DNA of 64,000 nucleotides, from assembly GCA_964617955.1 (NCBI GenBank), contig CAZTXB010000013.1, forward strand, positions 23,280-87,279, read 5' to 3'. This document shows positions 24,211-32,944 of the stretch, in pieces; position 1 is the stretch's first letter, and the number at the start of each line of letters is the position of its first letter. The notes below the pieces were generated by a model. It was not told where the DNA came from. It searched no databases and was given only the letters and a program-made list of their open reading frames with translations. The translations under genes were made by a program, and so were the position numbers. This DNA comes from JABWCE01 sp964617955 (GTDB taxonomy: Bacteria > Bacteroidota > Bacteroidia > NS11-12g > UBA9320).

Positions 24211-25239
24211 TTAATGGTATGGTTTGGTATTTCCAGTAAGTTCGTCAAATATGGTTTTGGAAATCGCACTAATAACCTCCGCTGATTTCTCAATATTGCT
24301 TCCTTTGGTCATAATGGTTATGAGGTATGGAGACTGGTTATAGTAAACAATACCGGTTTCATGTAAATATCCCCAATTGTAATCGATGGCTTCTCCAAAT
24401 TTGTGTGCTATGAATATGGAGTCGGGTAAATATTTTTTAATGCCCTTTTTAAAGTCAGACAAGCCTAACAAATTCAGAGCAAATTCCGAATGTTCCGTCG
24501 ATAAGTAACTCGATTGGAAAAGGATATTCATCAATTTAGAATAGGACTTTGTATTTATTTCATATTGAAGCCCATTCTCAGCAGGCAATGGTATCTGAAC
24601 ATCATCAAAAAGATGTTTAAAAATGTCAACATGAAGATCTTGCATTAACAGGCAAGTAGCATAATTGTCGGAATAGGCTATCATATATTTCAACAATTCC
24701 CTGATGGTGTAAGATTTGCCGTATGAAATACTCAGAGAGTTAAAGGTTTGCTCCGGTACCTTATTTTTAGGAAAATCGTTTAAAATAACTTTGTCGAGCA
24801 TATGAGGATATTTCTCGGCGGCTTTTAAAAAATAAATAAGGTTTGCAACTTTCATCATGGAACCCGCCGGATAACTTTCATTTTCATTGATAACCATCCA
24901 GTCGCCTTTTTCCAATAACTGAACATAAACTGAGGCAGAGAATATGTTTTTTAGTGCTTTTTCCCTCTCAATTAGCTGATTTACGTTGGATTTTAAGGAA
25001 GAAAAATGCGCTGATTCAAGACCGGGTTCGACGTTAAGCAAAGGTTTAACCAAAGGATATCCATTGGTTCTTTCAACGTGAAAGTACTCATTCTCAGTTG
25101 TGTTGTCTTCTATTTTCGAAATGGACTTGGTAAGGTTTGCATTAACCAAGGATTCTAAAAAATCGTCTACAAAATAGGTTAAAGCGCAACTGCTAATTAC
25201 GAGTAACAAAGTGAAAGCTACGCTTAGCTTCTTATTCAT
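24211..25239 (-). CDS. Class A beta-lactamase-like serine hydrolase lipoprotein
   Basis: A 342-residue predicted lipoprotein with lipobox VISSC (Cys18). The penicillin-recognising fold is indicated by the SxxK motif in PAGSMMKVANL (about residue 128), an SDN-type motif in AYSDNYATCL and the KTG-position segment IAHKFGEAIDYNWG, where the usual KTG is HKFG. PSE/CARB-type beta-lactamases and D,D-peptidase-like enzymes share this fold. The altered third motif makes antibiotic hydrolysis uncertain, and a cell-wall or unknown ester/amide substrate is possible. It heads a likely operon with the FMN-binding protein gene. Confidence 0.82.
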   Translation of the reverse strand: MNKKLSVAFTLLLVISSCALTYFVDDFLESLVNANLTKSISKIEDNTTENEYFHVERTNGYPLVKPLLNVEPGLESAHFSSLKSNVNQLIEREKALKNIFSASVYVQLLEKGDWMVINENESYPAGSMMKVANLIYFLKAAEKYPHMLDKVILNDFPKNKVPEQTFNSLSISYGKSYTIRELLKYMIAYSDNYATCLLMQDLHVDIFKHLFDDVQIPLPAENGLQYEINTKSYSKLMNILFQSSYLSTEHSEFALNLLGLSDFKKGIKKYLPDSIFIAHKFGEAIDYNWGYLHETGIVYYNQSPYLITIMTKGSNIEKSAEVISAISKTIFDELTGNTKPYH

Positions 25240-25444
25240 GGAATTTCACAAATCAAGCTATAAAGGTATAATGAATCGGACTGAAAAAAGAGGGTAAACA
25301 CAAGGGAGGCCCTTAAATATCGTTTTTTGACTAAAAGATGAAAAAATAGTAAAGCTATCTTAGGACCTAATGAAAACCATAGAAAGACCTAATAGCAACT
25401 GGTAGAGGAAGCGTTTTATCCTCTCATTGCCATAAGCGCTTAGC

Positions 25445-27595
25445 TTATGGCCTTTTAAAATTCATCCCTAAATTAAACATTGTAAAAGCCCAAACGTCTG
25501 CTTCTTCTTCAATAAGCTTTGAAGTTGGTTTGCCGGCTCCATGCCCGGCATTGGTATCTATACGGATGAGGTAAGGGATATCCTTGTTTGTGGCCGCCGC
25601 TTTGGCTTGAAGAGTGGCCAGGTATTTAAAGGAATGCGAAGGTACCACCCGATCGTCATGATCTCCGGTAGTAATAAGGGTGGCAGGATATTTAACCCCG
25701 GATTTTAAATTATGCAAAGGAGAGTATTTTATAAGAAAGTCGAATTGCTCTTTGTTGTCGCTTTTTCCATACTCAACCGCCCAACCCCAACCTACCGTAG
25801 ATTTATGGTAGCGAAGCATATCCAGAACTCCAACCCCTGGCAGCGCAACTTTAAATAGATCGGGCCTTTGTGTCATCACAGCTCCAACCAATAAGCCCCC
25901 ATTGCTTCTGCCCTGAATGGCGAGTTTTTCTATGCATGTGTATTTCTGAGCTATCAAAAATTCTGCTGCTGCGATGAAATCGTCAAACACGGTTTGCTTT
26001 TTTTCAAGCATGCCGGCTTTATGCCATTCTTCGCCGTATTCTCCACCACCCCTTAAATTTGCCAAAGCGAATATGCCTCCCTGCTCCAAGAAGGCTATTT
26101 TACTGGTGCTAAAAGAAGGACTGATGCTGATGTTAAATCCACCATAACCATACAGAAGGGTAGGGTTGTTTCCATCCAACTTAAGATCTTTTTTGGCCAA
26201 AATAAACATAGGGATTTTGGTTCCATCTTTCGAAGGATAAAAAACTTGTTTGGTTTCAAACTGGCTCAAATCGGCAGGAAACTCTGTTTTTTTGAATTCA
26301 GTGGATATACCGGATTCAATATTGTAATGAAAGATGTTGTTAGGCGTCGAAAATGAAGTAAATTGATAAAAAGTTTCGTTATCACTTTTGCTGCCGCCAA
26401 ATCCTCCAGCGGTTCCTATTCCGGGCAATTTTATTTCCTTTAGCAGTTTACCCTCAATGGTATATTCATAAATATGAGAGCTCACGTCTTGTTGGTAGCA
26501 GGCAAACAGTTTATTTCCAGCCAAATTTACCCACTCTAAAAGATGCTTACCTTCCGGTAAAACGGTTTGCCAATTAGACGCCTGAGGGTTCTCGGGATCG
26601 ACCAAAACAAGTTTATACTTTGGTGCTTCTAAGTCGGTCATCATGATTATTTTACCACCGCTTACCTCTACCACTGAAGGATTGCTTTCGAATCCCTTTA
26701 CCAATAACTTTAAATCCGTATCTTTTGATTTTTTAAGATCTGAGAACCAAATTTCCCCACCACTGGTTCCTTCAGAAATGTTGAGAAAGAAAAAATCCTC
26801 CTCTTCGCTTACTGTGGCCCAAAAATAACGTTGAGGATGCTGTGGGTCCTGATAAACAAGTCGGTCTTGCTCTTGTTTATCACCCAAAGTATGGTAATAA
26901 ACTTTCTGAAACTCATTGGATGCGGAAAAGGCAGAGCCTCCTTTTGGTTTATCGTAACGGCTATAATAAAAACCTTGCCCTTTCCAACTTGCTCCTCCAA
27001 ATTTTGTCCATTCTATTTTATCTTCAAGAATTTTGCCCGTTTCTACTTCTTTTACATAAATCTCTTGCCAATCGCTGCCTGCCTTGCCAATACTGTAGGC
27101 CATGTATTTGTTATCGCGGCTGATTGAAATACCCCCAAGGGATACGGTTCCATCTTTGGAAAGCGTATTGGGATCGATGAAGACTTTTGGTTTTCCCGAT
27201 AAACCTTCCTGTACATACAATACACTTTGATTTTGAAGACCATCATTTTTATAAAAAAAGTAGTATTTACCTTTTTTGAAGGCCGAACTGTATTTGGCGT
27301 AATTCCATATTTTCTCAAGACGCTTTTTAATTTTATCGCGAAAAGGAATTTGATTTAAATAATTGAAGGTATAATCATTTTGTGATTTCACCCACTGGGC
27401 AACATCTTCGGCAGTGTCGTATTCAAGCCAACGGTAGGGATCGGCAATAAGGGTTCCGAAATAATCGTCGCTAACTTCAACACTTTTAGATTGGGGCGGA
27501 ACCCCTAAAAAAATGGGGGCATAGGGTTTTTTGGTATTGACCATACAGGAACTTACAAAAATGAGGGAAACTGATAAAGAGAGAAGAGTTTTCAT
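25445..27595 (-). CDS. Prolyl oligopeptidase (family S9A), lipoprotein
   Basis: A 716-residue serine peptidase, normal length for the family. The signal ends in lipobox VSSC (Cys17). A seven-bladed propeller occupies about residues 100-440. The alpha/beta-hydrolase domain carries Ser564 in GRSNGGLLVGAV, the Asp in TGDHDDRVVPSHS and the His in NAGHGAGKP. It cleaves short peptides after proline, here in the periplasm or at the outer membrane. The gene lies 117 bases downstream of the OstA-like gene with no strong promoter box seen. A GCCATAAGC/GCTTATGGC hairpin (25429-25451) overlaps its stop. Confidence 0.93.
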   Translation of the reverse strand: MKTLLSLSVSLIFVSSCMVNTKKPYAPIFLGVPPQSKSVEVSDDYFGTLIADPYRWLEYDTAEDVAQWVKSQNDYTFNYLNQIPFRDKIKKRLEKIWNYAKYSSAFKKGKYYFFYKNDGLQNQSVLYVQEGLSGKPKVFIDPNTLSKDGTVSLGGISISRDNKYMAYSIGKAGSDWQEIYVKEVETGKILEDKIEWTKFGGASWKGQGFYYSRYDKPKGGSAFSASNEFQKVYYHTLGDKQEQDRLVYQDPQHPQRYFWATVSEEEDFFFLNISEGTSGGEIWFSDLKKSKDTDLKLLVKGFESNPSVVEVSGGKIIMMTDLEAPKYKLVLVDPENPQASNWQTVLPEGKHLLEWVNLAGNKLFACYQQDVSSHIYEYTIEGKLLKEIKLPGIGTAGGFGGSKSDNETFYQFTSFSTPNNIFHYNIESGISTEFKKTEFPADLSQFETKQVFYPSKDGTKIPMFILAKKDLKLDGNNPTLLYGYGGFNISISPSFSTSKIAFLEQGGIFALANLRGGGEYGEEWHKAGMLEKKQTVFDDFIAAAEFLIAQKYTCIEKLAIQGRSNGGLLVGAVMTQRPDLFKVALPGVGVLDMLRYHKSTVGWGWAVEYGKSDNKEQFDFLIKYSPLHNLKSGVKYPATLITTGDHDDRVVPSHSFKYLATLQAKAAATNKDIPYLIRIDTNAGHGAGKPTSKLIEEEADVWAFTMFNLGMNFKRP

Positions 27596-27712
27596 GTTCT
27601 TAATAGCACAACAAATGAAGCCAAAAAAAATGGCTGTTTTAGCTTGTTTCGATAAAATACGAATATGGCCAGATTGGAATGCCTGAATTTTTTAAAATTT
27701 TGGGAATTGGAT

Positions 27713-29200
27713 TTAAAAATTCCCGAATTCGTTGCGAATAGGCCTTTTGTCGGCAAGCCATAAAAATCCACGCAGCTTTTTCTTTTCGTTTGGATAATCT
27801 TTGAGAGGATAAAAGGTTCCTTTAGGTTCACGAATAAAAGTAACGGTTTTAACTTTGTTGGAATCGATATGAATGACCATGTTGGTGCATTCCACATAAT
27901 TTACACCTACATAGTTTGTGCTGTCCTCTCTCGCATAATACACCGATTGTCCGTTTCCTCTCACATTCACACGGTAAAGCTTATTGTTTGAAAACAAACC
28001 ATATAACTTTTTCCCTTTGATCTGATTGTACTTTTCAGGTTCTTCTTCCATGATAATCATGGCATTTTGCAAGACATCCATTTTGTCGACGCCTTGCTTT
28101 TTTTGATAAATAAAAATGGTATCTCCTGTGGTTTGGTTTGCTTCGTTCCAAAGCACAGGGTTTCTGAACAGGCGAATCATGGAATCACTGAGGGAATAAC
28201 TCAAGCTGTCGGCCTCTCCCTGAATGTCGGTCTTAAAAATCCGGGCCATTCCAAAAGCGGTGAGGGTTCGTTTTTCCGTAGCGGTATCCAATCGGTCGAA
28301 AAAGGATAAGGCTTTGATAAACAAGGTGTCCTCTTCTGTTTCCTTAAATGCCCTGGCATTGCCTGTGATCAGGGTGGTTTTCTCAAAGCGTTTATGAAGG
28401 CCTTTGTCACCGTAAATCATCACTTTTTGAAGAGTGTCCAGCAGTTTAATGTGTCCAAAGGCCCTACCGATTCCCGTATTTCTGTTGTAAAGAAAACTAT
28501 CCGAATCGATGCGGTTTTCTTTGCTGATGATGTAGGCTCCTTTACTAAACTGTGAAGTGTTGTTTTTTGTGTCGTACCATCCGTAATTACAGTACAACAG
28601 GTTGTCATCGGAGGTAATGGTCGTAGGTCCAAAAAAATAAGCCGTCTTCGTATTTCCGTCGTAATTGAGGGTGTCGCTTTGCATAATGTATTCGGGATTC
28701 ACCAATTTTATTTTTCCCTTAAAAAAATATTGCCGGCTTTTGGAGTGATAACTCCCGGAGCGGCTCACCATGGTATTTTCTCCGTCTTTTATGTTTCCGC
28801 CTGAAATGTAATAAGCTATTTTATTAGTCACGTCGTATTGAATGGCATCGGTAGTCAAATTCATTTTGCCGTCGGTCATACGCACACTGCGGTTGGCCGA
28901 AGCGGTTTTTGTATTCCCGTTATACAACATATAGTCACTCCAAACCATAGTTCCGCCGGTTTGGTTTAAAAATGCGTGACCAAAGGCTTCCATTTTGTTT
29001 TCATCTTTCCAAAACCAGGCGCTGTCGCAAGTGAGGGTAGTTGAACCTTGTGACATACTCACATGGCCAATTAATCGCTCGGCCTTAACAAACGATTCTT
29101 TGAATTCAAGGTAATCGGCATGGTTAATGGTGATGGGCTCTTTGCTTTGGGCAAAGAGAAATACCGGCGCCAAAAAAATAATTAAAGCCAAAGGCCGCAT
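27713..29200 (-). CDS. OstA/LptA-like periplasmic protein
   Basis: A 495-residue secreted protein with an N-terminal signal ending PVFLFAQ. Repeated short beta-strand units of the OstA/LptA beta-jellyroll follow (GHVSMSQGSTTLTCDSAWF, FGHAFLNQTGGTMVWSD, ARAFKETEEDTLFI). Such proteins carry or contact LPS in transit to the outer membrane. In Bacteroidota this long OstA-like form is widespread, and its exact partner is unknown. The open frame begins 20 codons earlier at 29260, but a TATCTTTG -7 box at 29206-29213 lies inside that extension, so the ATG at 29200 is preferred. Confidence 0.85.
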   Translation of the reverse strand: MRPLALIIFLAPVFLFAQSKEPITINHADYLEFKESFVKAERLIGHVSMSQGSTTLTCDSAWFWKDENKMEAFGHAFLNQTGGTMVWSDYMLYNGNTKTASANRSVRMTDGKMNLTTDAIQYDVTNKIAYYISGGNIKDGENTMVSRSGSYHSKSRQYFFKGKIKLVNPEYIMQSDTLNYDGNTKTAYFFGPTTITSDDNLLYCNYGWYDTKNNTSQFSKGAYIISKENRIDSDSFLYNRNTGIGRAFGHIKLLDTLQKVMIYGDKGLHKRFEKTTLITGNARAFKETEEDTLFIKALSFFDRLDTATEKRTLTAFGMARIFKTDIQGEADSLSYSLSDSMIRLFRNPVLWNEANQTTGDTIFIYQKKQGVDKMDVLQNAMIIMEEEPEKYNQIKGKKLYGLFSNNKLYRVNVRGNGQSVYYAREDSTNYVGVNYVECTNMVIHIDSNKVKTVTFIREPKGTFYPLKDYPNEKKKLRGFLWLADKRPIRNEFGNF

Positions 29201-29205
29201 GCTTG

Positions 29206-29213
29206 CAAAGATA
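29206..29213 (-). promoter_or_regulatory. -7 promoter box (TATCTTTG) of the OstA-like gene
   Basis: Exact TAnnTTTG, 5 nt before the ATG at 29200, with a TTG at 29237-29239 spaced 23 nt upstream. It predicts a leaderless or nearly leaderless mRNA. Confidence 0.6.
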
Positions 29214-29257
29214 AGTGACATTTGCCGGCAATTGAACAAGGATTGTACCAGAAGTGA

Positions 29258-29398
29258 CATAGTTTCTTTTGGAGCAAAAAACTTAATGCAGTTTACGAAT
29301 ACTTGAACCCTCTTGATTTGAATGCAGGAGCCGACAATATTTTAACGGAACATAAGCCCGTAAAACTAAAATTAGGTAATAATATGGGATTGGGATAA
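29258..29398 (+). other. Start-less coding-like open frame, possible gene remnant
   Basis: Between the OstA-like gene and aroQ a 46-codon frame without a start codon reads like the end of a protein (for example YEYLNPLDLNAGADN and EHKPVKLKLGNN). It ends at TAA 29396-29398. It might be the residue of a deleted gene or chance. The rest of the 235-base gap holds only the aroQ promoter and ribosome-binding site. Confidence 0.25.
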
Positions 29399-29427
29399 AT
29401 TTGTTGAAAGGACCTTTGAAAGGGAGG
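29396..29427 (+). promoter_or_regulatory. aroQ promoter box and strong Shine-Dalgarno
   Basis: TAAATTTG (29396-29403) matches the -7 consensus. AGGGAGG (29421-29427) stands 8 nt before the GTG start at 29436. So strong a Shine-Dalgarno is unusual for Bacteroidota and fixes the non-ATG start. Confidence 0.55.
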
Positions 29428-29435
29428 AACATAAA

Positions 29436-29873
29436 GTGAAAAAAATTGCCATCATTAACGGCCCCAATCTTAACCTGCTTGGCCTTAGGGAACCTGAAGT
29501 TTACGGCTCTAAAACCTTTGAGAGATTTTTTGAAGAATTAAAAATGGAGTTTGATAAAATAACCGAACTGCATTATTTCCAAAGCAATGTCGAAGGTGAG
29601 CTCATTGATAAAATTCAGGAATGGGGTTTTACCTTGGATGGAATTGTGCTCAACGCGGGGGCCTATAGTCATACCAGTATTGCTTTAGCAGATGCCGTGA
29701 AGGCAATCACAAGCCCGGTTATTGGTGTGCATATTTCCAATATTTATAAGCGAGAAACGGAAAGGCATACCGATCTTTTACAAGGCGCCTGTTTGGGCAA
29801 TATTTCAGGTTTAGGATTGGAATCCTATGCGTTGGCTCTTCAGTTTTTAATTAATTTTAAAAGACCTTATTAG
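29436..29873 (+). CDS. aroQ: Type II 3-dehydroquinate dehydratase
   Basis: A 145-residue enzyme of the shikimate pathway that converts 3-dehydroquinate to 3-dehydroshikimate. It is recognised by INGPNLNLLGLREPEVYG (catalytic Tyr at the end), the VEGELIDKI region, NAGAYSHTSIALADA and VIGVHISNIYKRE (catalytic His). Size and motif order are normal for the dodecameric type II enzyme. It uses a GTG start with an AGGGAGG Shine-Dalgarno. It converges on the DUF5777 gene with only 6 bases between stop codons. Confidence 0.95.
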   Translation: MKKIAIINGPNLNLLGLREPEVYGSKTFERFFEELKMEFDKITELHYFQSNVEGELIDKIQEWGFTLDGIVLNAGAYSHTSIALADAVKAITSPVIGVHISNIYKRETERHTDLLQGACLGNISGLGLESYALALQFLINFKRPY

Positions 29874-29879
29874 GTCTTG

Positions 29880-30767
29880 TTAACTTCTTTCACGGAGCGT
29901 AAATACCCTTGAAATATTAAAACCAAAGCGAATGTCACCCTTTAGCCATTCGCCAAGCGTTTGGGTTATAAACTGTGGGTCGGTCATGCCACGCGAATTG
30001 GTGAAACTGAGTTGAAATACATGGCCACCGGTTTCAATATCAAAGCCCAATGAAAAACTGTTGGAGTAGGTAGGGTTTATTTGATCAGGAAGCACATAAT
30101 AATATTCGGCATTGATTGAAACCCTTCGGGTGAGTTTTTGTCTGCCGCCAATTCCTATGGCCAAAACATCGTTTTTGTATTTCGATGAATCAATTAAATT
30201 CCTGTGCACCAAAGTTGGCATGAGTTGAATGGAGGTGGAGTTACTGAATTTACGGGCTATGAGCAGTTGGTGAACATAAGCCCATCTGGAGCTGGCATAA
30301 TTTTTTCGGTCGGGATTTTGCCACTTTAAGGTGGTTACGGCCGAAGTGGCTACATAGGTAAGCGATAATGGCATTTTAACCTTACCGCTGCTTTGTCTCA
30401 ATAGTTTTGCTTTTACAAATCCGTCGTAAGTCTTGTCGACATTGGTATGTCCTAAACCAACCATTAACCAGGGAAGTACCCCATAATCAAAGCCAATTTT
30501 AACATTGGCCTGATCCAAACCAAACCATTCGTAGGTACCGCCATTGATGTTTCCAAACCGGTGGTTGATTCTAAAATCGAGCACGCCCTCGGCTTGATTC
30601 TCAACACTATGCCCATTCATGAGCCTTGTAGTTTTGAAAGTAGCCGTGGCGTAATTGGTTTCAGGCTCTGATCCTAATAGTCCCAATAAATCCGTGCTAT
30701 CGGTTTGGGCTAGCAAAGGATTAATAAAGCCAATCAGAGATAAAAGGGTTAGGTAAATCGGTTTCAC
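29880..30767 (-). CDS. DUF5777-family beta-barrel protein
   Basis: A 295-residue protein with a signal peptide ending NPLLAQ. Its alternating strands are typical of an outer-membrane barrel, with the family-like segments TATFKTTRLMNGHSVE, DFRINHRFGNINGG and a terminal aromatic strand (IRFGFNISRVFTLR). I assign DUF5777 from these features; the function is unknown. It is the last gene of a minus-strand run with YceI (9 bases upstream), an OB-fold protein and two cytochromes, which suggests an outer-membrane role tied to electron or lipid transfer. Confidence 0.8.
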   Translation of the reverse strand: MKPIYLTLLSLIGFINPLLAQTDSTDLLGLLGSEPETNYATATFKTTRLMNGHSVENQAEGVLDFRINHRFGNINGGTYEWFGLDQANVKIGFDYGVLPWLMVGLGHTNVDKTYDGFVKAKLLRQSSGKVKMPLSLTYVATSAVTTLKWQNPDRKNYASSRWAYVHQLLIARKFSNSTSIQLMPTLVHRNLIDSSKYKNDVLAIGIGGRQKLTRRVSINAEYYYVLPDQINPTYSNSFSLGFDIETGGHVFQLSFTNSRGMTDPQFITQTLGEWLKGDIRFGFNISRVFTLRERS

Positions 30768-30776
30768 AATTCGATT

Positions 30777-31346
30777 TTAAAAAGGCGTATAATCCAGGTC
30801 TACCGTAATTTCGATGTCTTTGGCAATTTTATCTTTAACCACGCTTGGTACTTCTACATTGTAATTGGCTAATTTTACCTTAAACACGGCCTTGCCATTT
30901 AGTTTACCTCCTTTAACGGTAAAAGTCCCTTCGGTTTTCTCCTGGTTTGTTTTGTTCTTTATGGTTAAGTTTCCACTTACTGAAGACTTATAAACCCCGT
31001 CTTTTGCAAAATTGATGGCCTTCAAATCGTCAATTTTTCCATCAAACTTGGCCTTAGGATATTTTGTAGATTCCATATAATTTTCATTAAAGTGCTCCTC
31101 CATCAGTGCTTTTTTAAATGAAAAGGATTTAATAAGCACTTCAATTTGCATTTTACCCGTTTTGGAGTCCAATACACTTGAAACCTTGTTATTGTCGGCT
31201 TTGATGTCCTCCATGTCGGTATGTGAAAAAAATGAAATTTTACCATTTTTGGTCATATACTTTCCCGAAGGCAAGCTGTTACTGAAGGCAAAAAGAGAGA
31301 TTAAGCCAACAGTTGCCATTAAAATCTGTGCTGTTTTTTTTATCAT
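30777..31346 (-). CDS. YceI-family lipocalin-like protein
   Basis: A 189-residue secreted protein with a signal peptide. It has the YceI eight-stranded barrel pattern: GKISFFSHTDMEDIKADN, FKKALMEEHFNENYM, STKYPKAKFDGKI and the final strand IEITVDLDY. YceI proteins bind long isoprenoids such as polyprenyl lipids or quinones in the periplasm. Next to cytochromes, the likely ligand is a quinone-like lipid, which is inference. It is 19 bases downstream of the OB-fold gene and 9 bases upstream of the DUF5777 gene. Confidence 0.88.
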   Translation of the reverse strand: MIKKTAQILMATVGLISLFAFSNSLPSGKYMTKNGKISFFSHTDMEDIKADNNKVSSVLDSKTGKMQIEVLIKSFSFKKALMEEHFNENYMESTKYPKAKFDGKIDDLKAINFAKDGVYKSSVSGNLTIKNKTNQEKTEGTFTVKGGKLNGKAVFKVKLANYNVEVPSVVKDKIAKDIEITVDLDYTPF

Positions 31347-31365
31347 TTGTCTATTTTATTATGCT

Positions 31366-31782
31366 TTACTTTATTAATACGCATTGGGTAAGTACCAATC
31401 CAAACATTCCGAGTCCGTCACACTTGCCTTTAATTTTTATCTGATCTCCTTTTTTAAGCTTTTTTATTTCTGCGAGCATTTCCTTTTTAAAGCCGCAACG
31501 TACAGTGCTCTCAGGGCTGCTTGTTTGCAATGCCACAGTTGGTTCATCCTCATTTTCCAGTTCAATTTCTCCTACATCGCCCTTTACTTCTATTACCTTG
31601 TCGAGATATTTGGCATTGGAGGCTTCTTCGTTGGCTGAGTATTCTTTATAAAAACTATCGGCAGTAAGGGTAAAATCCTCCTTAGAAGTGGCAATATTTC
31701 GATGCGGTTTATTCCACATATAGGTAGCTATTGCACCAACTATGCCAAGAATTAATATTGCCAATAAAATTCTACCTTTCAT
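31366..31782 (-). CDS. Membrane-anchored OB-fold protein (tRNA_anti-like)
   Basis: A 138-residue protein with one N-terminal transmembrane helix (ILLAILILGIVGAIATYM). It is followed by a helix (FYKEYSANEEASNAKYLDKV) and an OB-fold segment (VIEVKGDVGEIE, KGDQIKIKGKCDG). It fits the tRNA_anti-like OB-fold group of Bacteroidota envelope proteins; a nucleic-acid role is unlikely at this location. The reading frame extends upstream to 31848, but the ATG at 31782 sits 11 bases after the cytochrome gene stop and gives a proper anchor. Two cysteines remain in the OB domain (RCGFKK, GKCDG). Confidence 0.78.
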   Translation of the reverse strand: MKGRILLAILILGIVGAIATYMWNKPHRNIATSKEDFTLTADSFYKEYSANEEASNAKYLDKVIEVKGDVGEIELENEDEPTVALQTSSPESTVRCGFKKEMLAEIKKLKKGDQIKIKGKCDGLGMFGLVLTQCVLIK

Positions 31783-31793
31783 ATTTATTATTA

Positions 31794-32186
31794 TTAATTG
31801 TCTTTGGCGCCGGCATTTACCCAACTTACGATTTGGGCTATCTCGCATGCAGCAATTGTGGCCGAGCTGCCCTTGGGCATGGGAGATGCAGGTGACTCAT
31901 GTTTTATCGATTTAATCAAACGTCCATTGTCGACTTGTGTTTTCAAGCCGGCATAGGTTTCAAGGTTAATACCTGCACCTAAGGTCATAAAATTAGATTG
32001 CCCATGACATTTACTACATTTTTGGCTGAGGATGGGTTTAATTTTGGCCGAAAAAGTGACATTGCTCGTGTCACAGCCGCTTGAAGCAGGATAAAGCTTT
32101 TCCTCTACATCGTAGTAGCAAGCATTTAAAGCCAGAGTTACTGCAAAGGCTAAAAGACAGAGGCTAAGGGTGTTATTAATTTTCAA
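31794..32186 (-). CDS. Monoheme cytochrome c lipoprotein
   Basis: A 130-residue lipoprotein with lipobox ALNAC (Cys22). One c-type haem site, CSKCHGQ, is preceded by the helix FSAKIKPILSQ, and the likely axial Met lies in SPMPKGSS. The C-terminal helix IAQIVSWVNAGAKDN is typical of the cytochrome c fold. It should carry electrons at the periplasmic face of the outer membrane. It is 15 bases downstream of the diheme-type gene and 11 bases upstream of the OB-fold gene, so it is co-transcribed with them. Confidence 0.88.
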   Translation of the reverse strand: MKINNTLSLCLLAFAVTLALNACYYDVEEKLYPASSGCDTSNVTFSAKIKPILSQKCSKCHGQSNFMTLGAGINLETYAGLKTQVDNGRLIKSIKHESPASPMPKGSSATIAACEIAQIVSWVNAGAKDN

Positions 32187-32201
32187 AATATTTGTTAAGG
32201 A

Positions 32202-32909
32202 TTAATTCTGCGGAGCACCCGCATCTATCCACTTTTTTATTTGTTTTAAATTACAATCGCTTAATTTGGTGGTGCTATTTGGCATAGCTTTTTGTGGGCC
32301 TGAAAGGTGATTTACCGCATTCCATAGCCTGCCATCATTGATAACAGATTTTACCCCCGAATAGTTTGTAAGGGTGACTCCACCGCTACCGCTTGTTCCA
32401 TGGCAGGAGTAACAATAGGTGTCGAGAATTCCGGTAATGGTTTTCGAATAGGTCACAGTTAGGGTATCGCATGGAAGTAACATGTCCCCACATTTTAAAT
32501 TTTTAGCTCCCTGATCGATCCACCGTTTGATCATGGCTATTTTATCGTCAGGCATTTTTCCCGATGGAGGCATTTGATCACTTTGTCCGGTAACAGCTCT
32601 GTACATCTTAGAATTTGTAGAATTACCGGCCTTTACGCTTCCCGTAGCCATCACATCAGAATAGCTATTTAGATTTACCCCATCCGCCGGAGAATTTCCA
32701 TTGTGACATCCACTTCCGTAGCAATAATCTTTAAAAATGGTTTGTACATCCTTTTCAAAATAGGCGGTATCCGGACTGCAGGGTTTTTTAGCATTGTTAT
32801 TTTGAGAGGTATCTATGGGTACTATATTTTCATCCGGCTGGTGCTTACAGGAATAAAAACCACTAAGGGCTGCGAAGAAAGCCAAAATTAAAGTAAAAAT
32901 TTTCCTCAT
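32202..32909 (-). CDS. Diheme-type cytochrome c lipoprotein
   Basis: A 235-residue lipoprotein (lipobox GFYSC) made of two homologous c-type modules. Module one has CYGSGCHNG, a CX4CH site as in some tetrahaem cytochromes c3, with Met ligands in DQMPPSGKMP. Module two has the canonical CYSCHG and KAMPNSTTK. Each ends in a helix of the form IKRWIDQGAKN or IKKWIDAGAPQN. I start at the second of two adjacent ATGs (32909), because the TATTTTTG -7 box ends exactly 4 nt before it. An FNR-type palindrome lies upstream, so expression is probably oxygen-responsive. It heads the cytochrome/OB/YceI/DUF5777 transcript. Confidence 0.88.
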   Translation of the reverse strand: MRKIFTLILAFFAALSGFYSCKHQPDENIVPIDTSQNNNAKKPCSPDTAYFEKDVQTIFKDYCYGSGCHNGNSPADGVNLNSYSDVMATGSVKAGNSTNSKMYRAVTGQSDQMPPSGKMPDDKIAMIKRWIDQGAKNLKCGDMLLPCDTLTVTYSKTITGILDTYCYSCHGTSGSGGVTLTNYSGVKSVINDGRLWNAVNHLSGPQKAMPNSTTKLSDCNLKQIKKWIDAGAPQN

Positions 32910-32913
32910 CATG

Positions 32914-32921
32914 CAAAAATA
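32914..32921 (-). promoter_or_regulatory. -7 promoter box (TATTTTTG) of the cytochrome/YceI operon
   Basis: Exact TAnnTTTG within the 64-base gap between the outer-membrane-like gene and the diheme cytochrome gene, 4 nt before the ATG at 32909. It sits about 30 nt downstream of the FNR-type site centre. Confidence 0.6.
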
Positions 32922-32944
32922 GTTGCTGTCGGGATATAATTTTG

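Noticed and set aside
24211..25239. Calling the beta-lactamase-like protein an antibiotic-resistance gene
   Set aside because: The third motif is HKFG rather than KTG, so resistance cannot be claimed from sequence.
25429..25451. 9-bp hairpin overlapping the prolyl oligopeptidase stop
   Set aside because: The T run follows on the plus strand, whereas the gene is on the minus strand, so it is not a convincing terminator for it.
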